Shown here piece by piece: positions 19,464 through 27,602 of a stretch of DNA of 64,000 nt. The position numbers and the translations under genes are program-made. Location: the NCBI RefSeq assembly GCF_000230895.2, contig NC_016604.1:2542001-2606000 (forward strand), given 5' to 3'. Each line of letters begins with the position of its first letter. The first letter of the stretch is position 1. This DNA comes from Mycolicibacterium rhodesiae NBB3. GTDB taxonomy: Bacteria; Actinomycetota; Actinomycetes; Mycobacteriales; Mycobacteriaceae. The notes under the pieces were generated by a model. The model saw only the letters and a list, made by a program, of their open reading frames with translations. It had not been told where the DNA came from and made no database searches.

Positions 19464-22400
19464 TCAATTCGCAAGCTGCTGGCTGCACAGATAGTAATAC
19501 AGCCCCTGCCGCTCCATCAGCTCGTCATGCGAGCCCCGCTCCACAAGCCGGCCCTTCTCCAACACCAGGATGATGTCGGCGTCGCGGACCGTGCTCAACC
19601 GATGCGCGATGACGAATGAAGTGCGCCCCTCAAGCAGCTCGTCAAGGTTCTCCTTGACGGCGCGTTCGGATTCGCTGTCAAGCGCACTAGTGGCTTCATC
19701 GAAGACCAGCACCGGCGGACGGTGATACACCGCGCGGGCGATTGCGACGCGCTGGCGCTGCCCACCCGAGAGCAACAATCCCGTTTCGCCGATGCGTGTT
19801 TCGTAGCCAAGTGGCAACCGTTCGATGAACTCCGCGGCATTGGCGACCCGCGCCGCCCATATCACCCGCTCGAGATCGGGCTGCCCTTCACCGAATGCGA
19901 TGTTCTCGGCGATCGTCGCGTCGAACATGTGGTTGTCCTGGAGCACGAAGCCGATATGGCGGCGCAACTGCCGCATGTCGAGAGCGGTGAGGTCCGCACC
20001 GTCGAATACGATCGCGCCGCTCGTGGGCACGAGCAGCCCGGAAAGGCATTTGATGAGGGTGGTCTTGCCGGAGCCGCTGCGACCTACGATCGCGACCCGC
20101 GCCCCGGGCCGCACCTCGAAATCGATTTCATCTAGCACGCGTGCGTTCGCCGTACCCGGATATTCGAAAGACATCCGCTGGAACCGGACATGGCCGGACA
20201 ATGACCTCACCGGTGTCAGCGCCGAGCGATCCTCACCCTGCTCCGGTTCCTGCTCGAGGATGTCGTTGAGGCGACCGAGCAGGATGCTGGAGTACTGCAG
20301 CTGATCCCAAAGCATCAACACCGTGACAATTGGCGCGTTGGCCAGCAGCACGAGGGCGTTGAACGACACCAGTTCACCGACCGTCAGTCTGCCGTGAACC
20401 GCCTCCAGAGCACCGACCCACAAAAAAAGCGCTAACGACAAGAACGACACAAGCTGGAGCGCTGCGTCGTAGAGCATCACAGTGAGGTCGGCGCGGTATA
20501 GCTTGTCCGACAGATTGTTGAACTGGCCCAACAACAGCCGCTGCAGCGAGCTCTCGGCGCCCATGGCTTTGACCGTCTCGATCCCCTTGATGGAATCGAT
20601 CTGGCGAGACTGATACTTGCCCCATGCCTCCTCCAGCGCGTCGTAGGTCGGACGCAGGCGAGATCGTGAAAACCACATCAGAAGCCCGTACAGCGGCGCG
20701 GTTGCCAGATAGAGGATCGCGAGGCTCCAGCTGAACGCGAACATGATCGCTATTGCCACTGCGAGCTGGGCGGCGGCGGCCACGGCCTGCACACCCTGCT
20801 GGACCAGGAATTGACGAATCACTCGCATGCCGTTTAGCCGCCGCTCGATGTCGCCGGTTCGTCGAGCGTGGAAGTAGCTCATCGGCAGGGCCAACAGCTT
20901 CTCGGAAAGCATGTCGAGGCTGGCGCGGTCGACATGCACGGCGATTCGGCTCAACAGCAGTCGCTGCGCCAAAGTGACAATCACCGTCAGCCCCAACGCG
21001 CCGAACATGCCGCCGACGAGCAGGGTTAGCAGTTGTGAGTCCTGATCGCGGATCACGTCGTCGACGATGAACTTGCTCAGCACTGGAATGAGCATTTCGG
21101 CGCCGGCGGCCAGGAGGGCCAGCAGCAGGGCCGTCAGCAGAGCACGGCGGTAGGGCTTGAAGAATCCGAGCAGCCATCGAACCCGCGAGTTTTCCTCCGG
21201 TGCTTCTTCGAGCGCGTCGGTGTAGGCGAAAAACGCAGCGTAACCAGACCATTTCGATTCGAAATCGGAGCGCTTCAGGCGGCGACGGCCGAACGCGGGA
21301 TCCGACACCCGCACACGGTCGCGGTCGACAGCGTAGACAACGAACCAGTGGTTGCCCTCCCAGTGCGCGATCGCTGGCAGGGGCATCTCATCGATCCGGC
21401 TCTTGGACACCTTGGCGGTCCGCACCGCCAAGCCGATCGACTCCGCCCCCCGCGCGATGCCGAGCAGGCTAGTCCCATCGATGGCGGTGTGGACGGTGTC
21501 ACGAATGCGTGAAAGTGATACGTTGCGGCCGTAATAGCGGCATACAATTGCCAGAGACGCTGCGCCGCAGTCCATTTCATCGACCTGGAAGACGTGCGGA
21601 AAGCGGCGAATGCGTCTGCGCGGCCGGACAAAGCCGCCGAGATCACCGTCTTCCTCTACCTGCCCGGCGAGCTGCGCAACGCTGTGCGTCTGATCCTCGC
21701 TGAGGACTTCGGGACCGCCCGCATCCGCGGGTAGCAGCTCTTCTGCGAAGTCGAGCGGGACGTGCGCGACCCGCCGGTAGTCGTACTGGCTGATGCGCTG
21801 CTCAATTAGGTCCCGGAATTTTGGATTCTCGGCAACGAGCTGAGCAAAAAGCTCCGGGTCGAGTTCCCACAGTTCGCAGTCGCTGACTGCCTCCACGCTG
21901 GCCGTTCGGGCGGTGCCCTGCAGCAGCGACACCTCGCCGAAAAAATCGCCTCGACGCATGTACATCCGCTGTTCGCGCATACCGTCACGATCGATGTAGG
22001 CGCGCAAACGTCCGTCGCGTACTACGTACATCGGACCCGCTGGCTCGCCTTGACGGATCACCACCTCTCCCGCCTTGAGGGATTTACGCACGAGCCCCTC
22101 GAGCAGTATCCGCATGCCTTCGGGGGACAAGTCGGCGAACGCGGTGTATTCGCGGAGGAAGTCGCGCAGTTCGTGACGCCGGGTGTGCAATTCGAGGAAG
22201 TGCGCCACCTGCGGTTCACTCCGGATGAGCGCCTCAAGGACCGCGCGATCGAGCCGTAACGCCTCCATCGGGCTGGATGCACGCACAGTGGCGCTACGCC
22301 GTCCCCCCGGCTCCAGCAGCGCACGCTCGCCGAAGAGATCTCCCGGATGCAAAACATTGAGGGGCACCTCCTCGCCGTGATCACCGGTCTTGATCACCCG

Positions 22401-22592
22401 TGCCGTGCCGGACTCGATCACGAATAACGCATTCGCCTCATCGCCTTCTGAGACGATCACCTCCCCGAAGTTGAACCTCGCCCTGGTGAACGAGGCTTCC
22501 ACGAGCCGGCGGACGTCAGCTGGCATGAGCTCGAACAGAGCAACGTGGTGCAAGTCCGCTGCGGAACTCGGCGGTGAATCAGAGATGTTCAT
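19464..22592 (-). CDS. ABC exporter with two cNMP-binding domains and C39 peptidase domain
   Basis: 1042 residues. Two cyclic-nucleotide-binding domains come first (about 18-130 and 146-265), both with intact phosphate-binding cassettes (FGERALL...RRSAT; FGEVSLL...RTAS). A C39 bacteriocin-processing peptidase follows (about 328-458) with Gln336, Cys342 (MDCGAAS), His415 and Asp431 all present. Six membrane helices (about 475-770) and an ABC ATPase complete it: Walker A GRSGSGKT 837-844, LSGGQ 941-945, Walker B VLVFDEA 961-967, H-loop His997. Such exporters cut after a double glycine and push the cargo out. The cNMP domains imply gating by cAMP/cGMP, and a cyclase is encoded two genes upstream. 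The start overlaps the PpiC-like gene by 14 bp. Confidence 0.92.
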   Translation of the reverse strand: MNISDSPPSSAADLHHVALFELMPADVRRLVEASFTRARFNFGEVIVSEGDEANALFVIESGTARVIKTGDHGEEVPLNVLHPGDLFGERALLEPGGRRSATVRASSPMEALRLDRAVLEALIRSEPQVAHFLELHTRRHELRDFLREYTAFADLSPEGMRILLEGLVRKSLKAGEVVIRQGEPAGPMYVVRDGRLRAYIDRDGMREQRMYMRRGDFFGEVSLLQGTARTASVEAVSDCELWELDPELFAQLVAENPKFRDLIEQRISQYDYRRVAHVPLDFAEELLPADAGGPEVLSEDQTHSVAQLAGQVEEDGDLGGFVRPRRRIRRFPHVFQVDEMDCGAASLAIVCRYYGRNVSLSRIRDTVHTAIDGTSLLGIARGAESIGLAVRTAKVSKSRIDEMPLPAIAHWEGNHWFVVYAVDRDRVRVSDPAFGRRRLKRSDFESKWSGYAAFFAYTDALEEAPEENSRVRWLLGFFKPYRRALLTALLLALLAAGAEMLIPVLSKFIVDDVIRDQDSQLLTLLVGGMFGALGLTVIVTLAQRLLLSRIAVHVDRASLDMLSEKLLALPMSYFHARRTGDIERRLNGMRVIRQFLVQQGVQAVAAAAQLAVAIAIMFAFSWSLAILYLATAPLYGLLMWFSRSRLRPTYDALEEAWGKYQSRQIDSIKGIETVKAMGAESSLQRLLLGQFNNLSDKLYRADLTVMLYDAALQLVSFLSLALFLWVGALEAVHGRLTVGELVSFNALVLLANAPIVTVLMLWDQLQYSSILLGRLNDILEQEPEQGEDRSALTPVRSLSGHVRFQRMSFEYPGTANARVLDEIDFEVRPGARVAIVGRSGSGKTTLIKCLSGLLVPTSGAIVFDGADLTALDMRQLRRHIGFVLQDNHMFDATIAENIAFGEGQPDLERVIWAARVANAAEFIERLPLGYETRIGETGLLLSGGQRQRVAIARAVYHRPPVLVFDEATSALDSESERAVKENLDELLEGRTSFVIAHRLSTVRDADIILVLEKGRLVERGSHDELMERQGLYYYLCSQQLAN

Positions 22593-23556
22593 GCCATCTC
22601 ACATGCCGATTGACGGCGGCCCTGAGAGCGCGTTCGATGATCGTCTGTTCGGCGCGTCTGCGCACCACCGGATCATCGACCGTTGGCGAGCGCCGACGCA
22701 TGAGCAGAATCAACTGGTGACCGGCTTCAGCGGCGAGCGGTCCGATGAGTTGGCCGACACTTGCCGCCAGGAGTCGAGTTTGCAGCGTCGGCGGGACATC
22801 GACGAGCAGCACGCTGGCCTCCCACGACTCAGCGCCGGCATCATTGGCGACATCAGCCAATTCACGTCCGTCCAGCTGCACGCAAAGCGCTGCCTCTCGC
22901 AGCACCATTTCGTCGTGATGCGTGAAGTACTGCAAGTCCAGCCGTGTCCAGCCGATGTTGTTGTTACGAACCTCGCCTTCAAGAGCGGCCTCATCAAGTT
23001 GGGCTTCGCAGAAACGTCGGCGCACATCCGCCATCGCGACGAGCTGTTCTGAGGCAGGCGGTTGGAGCTGCCCGGTGAGCTGCACGGCGATTTCCTCTGC
23101 GAACGTTCGTGCGTATTCGGCAAGCCTGCCGGAGCACACGGCGTGTACCCAGCTGGCGCGCTCCAGCACGTCGGGTGGCACAGCCACCGGTTCAGGCTCT
23201 GCGGACCGAAACAGTGAGCGCCGCAATTCTGCTAGCCATTCATCCACGCTGAGCCCACAGTGGTCGAGCCACTCCGAGAGTTCGTCGGCGGTCAGTAGGT
23301 TCTGCGTGTAGCGGAAATCCTTCGCGGCGGCATCCACCTCCGACCCCGAGGGCAGCGCGTTGGTGGCGGAGAGGTCGCGTTCGCGGGCGAGTAGTGCGAG
23401 AACATCGCGTTGCAGCGCCTCCCAGTCGCCGCGGGCATGTGCAGCCTCGATCACGTCATTCCATGTGAAGCATCGTGCGCCGGCGCTGAATACCGGCCTA
23501 GTGCGTACGTCTTCGATGCTTGTGCGGCCCCCGGGCATCAGATCAAAGTGTCGCAT
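22579..23556 (-). CDS. PpiC-related putative peptide-maturation protein
   Basis: 325 residues, no membrane segment. The region DFRYTQNLLTADELSEWLDHCGLSVDEWLAELRRSL resembles the helical N-terminal part of parvulin/SurA-type foldases (RY-x-LLTA--L-WL---GL---W). The C-terminal part (LDLQYFTHHDEMVLREAALC, LLVDVPPTLQTRLLAASVGQLIGPL, IERALRAAVNRHVRWHEHL) also fits PpiC-related proteins seen beside peptidase-containing exporters. A PPIase active site is not evident. Overlap with the exporter gene and a 9-bp gap to the cyclase gene place it in one operon. A cargo chaperone role is inference. Confidence 0.6.
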   Translation of the reverse strand: MRHFDLMPGGRTSIEDVRTRPVFSAGARCFTWNDVIEAAHARGDWEALQRDVLALLARERDLSATNALPSGSEVDAAAKDFRYTQNLLTADELSEWLDHCGLSVDEWLAELRRSLFRSAEPEPVAVPPDVLERASWVHAVCSGRLAEYARTFAEEIAVQLTGQLQPPASEQLVAMADVRRRFCEAQLDEAALEGEVRNNNIGWTRLDLQYFTHHDEMVLREAALCVQLDGRELADVANDAGAESWEASVLLVDVPPTLQTRLLAASVGQLIGPLAAEAGHQLILLMRRRSPTVDDPVVRRRAEQTIIERALRAAVNRHVRWHEHL

Positions 23557-23565
23557 TCCAGACGC

Positions 23566-24585
23566 TCATCGAGATGGCAGCTGCTTTGAATGTGACCCCA
23601 TCGGTGTCGTGCGTTCCCGCGCCTCCCGCGGGCCGGCGTCGACGCGTCCGATCACCGGGAAGACGGTCTCGCGGCCCTGTCGCCCCTTGAGCACTACCTC
23701 CTCCGCCTCACCCCAGACAAACTTCCCGTCGACGGCACCACGCACGGAGTTGCTCACCATCACCGCTCGTCGCCCGCAACGTCCAGCTAGACCCGCCAGC
23801 CTGAACGCGACATTGGTCGAGTCGCCGATCACGGCCTCCACGGATCTGCTCATTGCGGCCAGCGCAGCCATGCCTCGTACTACGCCCCAGCCCATTTGAA
23901 TCGGTGAGCCGTCCAGGCTGCGCAACGGGAGATCCGGCCCGAGCTCTTCGACACGGCGGTTGGCAGCGAGCGCGAAGTCGATCGCCAGTTCGTTGGCGTC
24001 GGGCACCGTCTGCAAGTCCCAGACCGCATAAAGTGCGTCACCCGCATAGTGGTTCAGCGTGCCGCGATGGGTCTCCAGGATGCGGCCAAGCTCACCCCAG
24101 AGGCGGTTCAAGCTGTCGGCAATCACCGTGTTGTGGGTCAACTGCGAGATCGCGGAGTAATTGGTGATGTCGCCGACGACCATCACCATGGCGGCTTCAC
24201 GGATTCGAGCTTCTGTCTGGTCCATATCTCGCGTCCTGCGTGATTTGAACCGGCTGGACCGGAACGTCAGCGTAATGTCGCCGATCCGGATCTCGTCGTC
24301 ATGACTGATTGGCATCGGAATGTTGCGTTCTAGCCGCAGCCCGTTCAGCGATGTGCCGTTGGTGCTCGTGTCGATCACGAATGCCTGATCGGCGTCTACG
24401 TCCAATCGAATTTCGAGATGGCTTCTCGAGATTTTTGAATCGTCGATGACAAGCCGCCGCTGCGGGCTGACCCCGGAACACTTCCGACCGACGAAGAACT
24501 GGTCGAAAATCGGCACAAAGCGTTCCTGGCCACCAGGATCGACCACAACGAGGTGGCCCAGCGGCTCAGGAGGCCGATTGGACAC
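23566..24585 (-). CDS. FHA domain - class III nucleotide cyclase fusion
   Basis: 339 residues. The FHA domain (about 20-110) keeps the phosphothreonine-binding residues: FVGRK, SKISRSHLEI, DTSTNGTSLNG. The class III cyclase domain (about 125-320) has the two metal Asp residues (VVGDITNYS; YAGDALYAVW) and the transition-state Asn/Arg in GDSTNVAFRLA. The positions that normally choose adenine (a Lys before GD and an Asp before the TVIG-like strand) are not canonical here (LNHYAGD; SVEAVIGD), so the product is uncertain. The gene heads the operon with the PpiC-like protein and the cNMP-gated exporter, suggesting it makes their signal. FHA implies phospho-Ser/Thr control. Confidence 0.88.
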   Translation of the reverse strand: MSNRPPEPLGHLVVVDPGGQERFVPIFDQFFVGRKCSGVSPQRRLVIDDSKISRSHLEIRLDVDADQAFVIDTSTNGTSLNGLRLERNIPMPISHDDEIRIGDITLTFRSSRFKSRRTRDMDQTEARIREAAMVMVVGDITNYSAISQLTHNTVIADSLNRLWGELGRILETHRGTLNHYAGDALYAVWDLQTVPDANELAIDFALAANRRVEELGPDLPLRSLDGSPIQMGWGVVRGMAALAAMSRSVEAVIGDSTNVAFRLAGLAGRCGRRAVMVSNSVRGAVDGKFVWGEAEEVVLKGRQGRETVFPVIGRVDAGPREARERTTPMGSHSKQLPSR

Positions 24586-24798
24586 AGCAACAATATAAAC
24601 GCCCTAGTCTTGCGAGGGCAGGCGTTGCGTTGTGAACCCGACGGTTGCTGGGGCCTGCGCCGTGCCGCGGGGCATTTCCAGGTGTCGGCTGGATATGGTG
24701 CGTACCAATCGAACTCTCACGGCAACCGGATTCGTTCTCAAGCGCGCACGCTTAGCGAGGATGTCTTGAGACTCCTCAAGAATTGCTACCTTCAATTG

Positions 24799-25959
24799 AT
24801 GCCGGAGATGGGACGAGCTGAGCCCACGCCCCGAAACGTTATCCCGGCGCAGCCTGGAATCGTCCGCCGACCGCTCGAGCTTCTTTGGGACGTGCGCTCG
24901 GCCAGCGGGGAGGCGATGGCGCTTCTCGCGCAGCGCGAGCCCACGATCGCCGAAATCCTTGACGATGTGGTGGCCAGGTGCCCGGTCTCGGAGACGGCCC
25001 GACCATTCGAGGGGGAACACTTCGAGCGGCCCCGGGGGCATGCCCGGTCCTTCTCGCTTCGGTTGTCCGCGGGCGTGCTGGTATTCAAGGGCACCGAGCC
25101 ATTCAGCTTGGACTATCCCGACGTCCTCGAAGAGGCTTGGCGCAAGCGCGAATTAGGACGCTTCTCACCGATGGACCACTTCGCGATCGTCGAGGATGAG
25201 GTTTACCTCAGCCTCACGAAGCGGCTCGCACTTGGCTGCGCTGAACAGACATGGGACTGGGTAAACGCGCACACTAGCGTGTTTCGCGAACTGCCTCACA
25301 CGCCCTGCCCGCTGTTGGTGCTCCAAGTCCCCGAGGGGGTGACGACAGGCTTCCGCGCGATCCTCCTCCCGCTCCTGTCTGACTGCTTGCAGCTTTCCGC
25401 TCGAGAGAAGGTCGACGGGTTCCTCGCCGACGGCCTAGGCGTCTACGTTTACTACTACCCAGGGACGCCGGTTCGCCTCGCGCATGCGCTCGGCGACTTT
25501 CCAGGGTCGTTCGGCGTCGGCGTGGACGACGAAGCCACGACCCCTATCGACTTCGACATCGACTCCGCTGTCGCGTCGTGGACCGACCTATTCGCGCGAA
25601 TGCTCGTCGCGGGGTTTGTGCCCACAACGCCCATCCACACCGGCAACTGCCTCCAGTCTCAGAACGTTGCCATTGACGGTGGCCTCTGCGACGTGGATTC
25701 CCTAGTGGCGCTCTCATCATTGAGACACACGCGAGACCTCGCAAGCGCCCTGTCCTTCTCGCTCGAGGTGCTCACCGAGACCGTTGTGACCGCAACGGCT
25801 CTCCCGTACCACTTCGTAAGCGGCTACCTGTGGCAGGAAATAGCTCGCCGTACGCGGGAGACAGCCCGCGGCACTGCTTGCGATCCGCGCATCTCCCGGT
25901 TCGTCGAACTCGAAGGACTAGCGGGCCTTCGCTGGCTGTCGGGCGCAAGCCGAGGTTGA
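24799..25959 (+). CDS. uncharacterised protein with kinase/SelO-like catalytic-loop motif
   Basis: About 386 residues from the ATG at 24799; the open frame continues upstream to 24553 but would overlap the divergent cyclase gene. I do not recognise the family. Residues 280-300 read HTGNCLQSQN, then AIDGG and DVDS. The spacing recalls the H-x-G/D-x-x-x-x-N catalytic loop and D-x-D metal site of kinase-fold proteins such as SelO or aminoglycoside-kinase relatives. VLVFKGTEPF (93-102) could be a strand with the nucleotide-binding Lys. It is divergent from the exporter operon and leads the cargo genes. A cargo-modifying enzyme is a fair guess, no more. Confidence 0.5.
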   Translation: MPEMGRAEPTPRNVIPAQPGIVRRPLELLWDVRSASGEAMALLAQREPTIAEILDDVVARCPVSETARPFEGEHFERPRGHARSFSLRLSAGVLVFKGTEPFSLDYPDVLEEAWRKRELGRFSPMDHFAIVEDEVYLSLTKRLALGCAEQTWDWVNAHTSVFRELPHTPCPLLVLQVPEGVTTGFRAILLPLLSDCLQLSAREKVDGFLADGLGVYVYYYPGTPVRLAHALGDFPGSFGVGVDDEATTPIDFDIDSAVASWTDLFARMLVAGFVPTTPIHTGNCLQSQNVAIDGGLCDVDSLVALSSLRHTRDLASALSFSLEVLTETVVTATALPYHFVSGYLWQEIARRTRETARGTACDPRISRFVELEGLAGLRWLSGASRG

Positions 25960-25961
25960 CC

Positions 25962-26111
25962 ATGCTTCACATCAATTCCTCCCAACTCGCGCATACCGGC
26001 GTCAACCGGGAAGCGTCGCCAGGGCAGCGACGGCCGCGACGGATATTGCAGCGAAACGAGCGGGCGCGTAATTTTGACGTAGCTGGAGACCGAGTCATCT
26101 CGGGGACGTGA
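25962..26111 (+). CDS. small hypothetical ORF between kinase-like gene and cargo gene
   Basis: 49 codons starting MLHINSSQLAHTGVNREAS, two bases after the previous stop. It is rich in Arg and has no recognisable domain, signal peptide or double-glycine motif. Its tight spacing argues for it; the lack of a clear ribosome-binding site and its atypical composition argue against. Confidence 0.25.
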   Translation: MLHINSSQLAHTGVNREASPGQRRPRRILQRNERARNFDVAGDRVISGT

Positions 26112-26146
26112 TAAGCGCAATCCAGGTTTTCAGAGGGGTTCAAACC

Positions 26147-26347
26147 ATGGCTGAGAAGCAAGAGCAGCGCGCCACGCAGAAGTCTGACGAGACGGTAACT
26201 GAGGACCTCGGCGGCCAGCAGGATCTCGAGCCGCGCGACATGGAGATCCGAACGGTCAAGGGGGGAGTGGCCGGCGGTGGCGGCGGCGTCGGGTCGGGCG
26301 GAAGATTCTCAGATCTCAGACTGAAGCAGGACATCCGCGCACTCTGA
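26147..26347 (+). CDS. double-glycine leader protein ending in S74 SDxRxK motif (probable exporter cargo)
   Basis: 66 residues. The first 40 form an acidic leader ending IRTVKGG with Glu at -8, Ile at -7, Val at -4 and Gly-Gly at -2/-1, the classical pattern cut by C39 peptidases. A Gly-rich linker follows (VAGGGGGVGSGG), then FSDLRLKQDIRAL and a stop. SDLRLK with Ser55 and Lys60 is the catalytic Ser-Lys motif that opens S74 intramolecular-chaperone domains of phage tail fibres and endosialidases. The rest of that domain is in another frame at 26359-26700. Either this is half of a frameshifted gene or the domain is truly split. It is the obvious substrate for the C39 exporter. Confidence 0.7.
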   Translation: MAEKQEQRATQKSDETVTEDLGGQQDLEPRDMEIRTVKGGVAGGGGGVGSGGRFSDLRLKQDIRAL

Positions 26348-26358
26348 CCGCACGGCCG

Positions 26359-26700
26359 ATGACCGGCCTCGACGATCTCGCCGACAAGTTCAACGGCGGT
26401 GAAGGCGCCTATATCCCAGCAAGTTCCCCGCCGGTCCCCACCGCCCTCGAACGGCTACGGGCGATTCGCGGTGTGTCGTTCGCATGGCGGGAAGGCGTGA
26501 GTGCCGGGACTCGCGAGCGCGAGTTGGGTGTGATCGCTCAGGAAGTCGAGTCCGTTTTTCCCGAAGCTGTTGTCACCGACCCCCAGAGCGGCTACAAGTT
26601 GGTCGACTACGCGGGGCTCGTCGCTGTCCTCATCGAAGCGGTCAAAGAACTTGACCGCCGGGTCGAGCGACTGGAGGCAGAGCGCGGGCCCGTCGCCTGA
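26359..26700 (+). CDS. S74 peptidase/chaperone domain protein (remainder of split domain)
   Basis: 113 residues. TALERLRAIRGVSFAWREG, ELGVIAQEVESVFPEAVVTD, GYKLVDYAGLVAVLIEAVKELDRRVERLEAE is the full pattern of the S74 intramolecular-chaperone domain minus its opening SDxRxK motif, which ends the preceding ORF 11 bases upstream. The final helix is a coiled coil, as in trimeric tail-fibre chaperones. The N-terminus MTGLDDLADKFNGG also ends in a double glycine, so this ORF could itself be a C39 substrate. A -1 slip near the preceding TGA would join the two ORFs. Start codon choice is therefore uncertain. Confidence 0.72.
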   Translation: MTGLDDLADKFNGGEGAYIPASSPPVPTALERLRAIRGVSFAWREGVSAGTRERELGVIAQEVESVFPEAVVTDPQSGYKLVDYAGLVAVLIEAVKELDRRVERLEAERGPVA

Positions 26701-27163
26701 CTCCGCGATCGCTGGCGCGCGGAGAACTTCTCGAGTCGCGGTGTACTCGTCGGCAAGGACTCCGCCGAGGACCTTGGGCCGGTGTATTAGCCGCCGATTG
26801 CGCATCACGCCCCCACAGCGATCCGACGGTACCGGTCTTCTCGGTCCCCATGGCCTGACGACAGCCGGTCCGCCCGCGCCATCACCAACGCGCGCACTTC
26901 GTGCACGGCTCCGCGGCGCCCGTCGAGGTCGTGCCCTCGAGCCGCCAGCCGTCCGAGCGCACAACAACGGGGCGCGAAGGACGAGGACTTCACCTTGAGC
27001 TGTCGGATCGCCGAGCCCTTCCCGCGCATTGACCGCTCGGGACAGCTCAGATATCCGAGCGCTTCGTGTATCCGCCCACACTTCGCCCGTGTGACAAGCG
27101 CTGCAAGCTCGTCTGGGTGGCGTCCGGTGTTTTCCGCCATGCGGCGGATTCGCCCGTCGAGCG
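26701..27163. other. 463-bp stretch with no confident intact gene
   Basis: Between the S74 ORF and the left end of the integrated element. The only coding signal is a minus-strand frame that seems to be a decayed gene (see 26805-27220). I see no tRNA, terminator with a U-tract or insertion sequence here. Confidence 0.5.
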
Positions 27164-27220
27164 TCACGGTGGCTGCAATGCCAGGGCGGGTGTGGCGTTG
27201 TTGGTGGTTGCGGTTGCCAT
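26805..27220 (-). pseudogene. decayed plasmid/phage-type DNA-binding gene
   Basis: An ATG at 27220 opens MATATTNNATPALALQPP and stops at 27164; a GTG overlapping that stop continues in another frame with a segment containing LDGRIRRMAENTGRHPDELAALV and GRIHEALGYLS. The latter resembles the N-terminus of small plasmid or phage proteins that read HxxLGYxSWxAY. After GYLS the sequence loses the expected pattern. The frame break at the start and the poor second half suggest a broken gene, perhaps a relic of an earlier mobile element. Confidence 0.35.
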
Positions 27221-27364
27221 GGTGTCTCTCGTTCAGGTGCGCTGCCGGCGAACAGAAGTTGCCCTCGGGGCAAGTGCACCCATACGGGACCGGAAAAATC
27301 CACTACCAGCCCTCCCAGGGTCAGTGGTACTTTCGCTCGTACACAGGGAAGGAGGTGGTCCGAC

Positions 27365-27374
27365 AAATTGATTG
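27365..27374 (+). repeat. candidate att core, left copy (attL)
   Basis: AAATTGATTG, followed by CTTATCGGAC. The right copy at 39587-39596 is followed by ACTTATGGAC, so similarity extends about 10 bp further with two single-base gaps. Position between the integrase and flanking DNA fits an integration site. The 10-bp identity alone is weak evidence. Confidence 0.45.
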
Positions 27375-27447
27375 CTTATCGGACTCGTAGCTTTGTAGGA
27401 ACTATTCACGCAGGTCAGCACCTGTAAGTGCTGACCGCCTGAGCAGC

Positions 27448-27468
27448 CACCCCGGCCTCACCCCGGTG
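27448..27468 (+). repeat. arm-type repeat near left end
   Basis: CACCCCGGCCTCACCCCGGT plus one base, a 21-bp sequence matching 39413-39433 at 20 of 21 positions in the same orientation. Both copies lie inside the candidate att cores, as expected for integrase arm-binding sites on the two sides of attP. Confidence 0.55.
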
Positions 27469-27602
27469 AGCGGGGGCAAAGCTACGGGCCAGCAAACGCA
27501 ACGCACCCGAGCGGTTGACGCCATGTAGGCGGGTGCCATCTCCTGACCGTCAGCGGTCTTCCGATGGCGGTCGTCACCGCTCGGGTGTGCGTTGTTTCAG
27601 GC

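Larger units (their letters stand above)
27221..27602. other. left-end (attL) region of the integrated element
   Basis: No gene. It contains the candidate att core AAATTGATTG (27365-27374), a 9-bp-arm hairpin GGTCAGCAC/GTGCTGACC (27413-27436), an arm-type repeat (27448-27468) shared with the right end, and a long imperfect inverted repeat (27498-27520 with 27572-27594) just after the integrase stop that could end its transcript. Confidence 0.55.
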
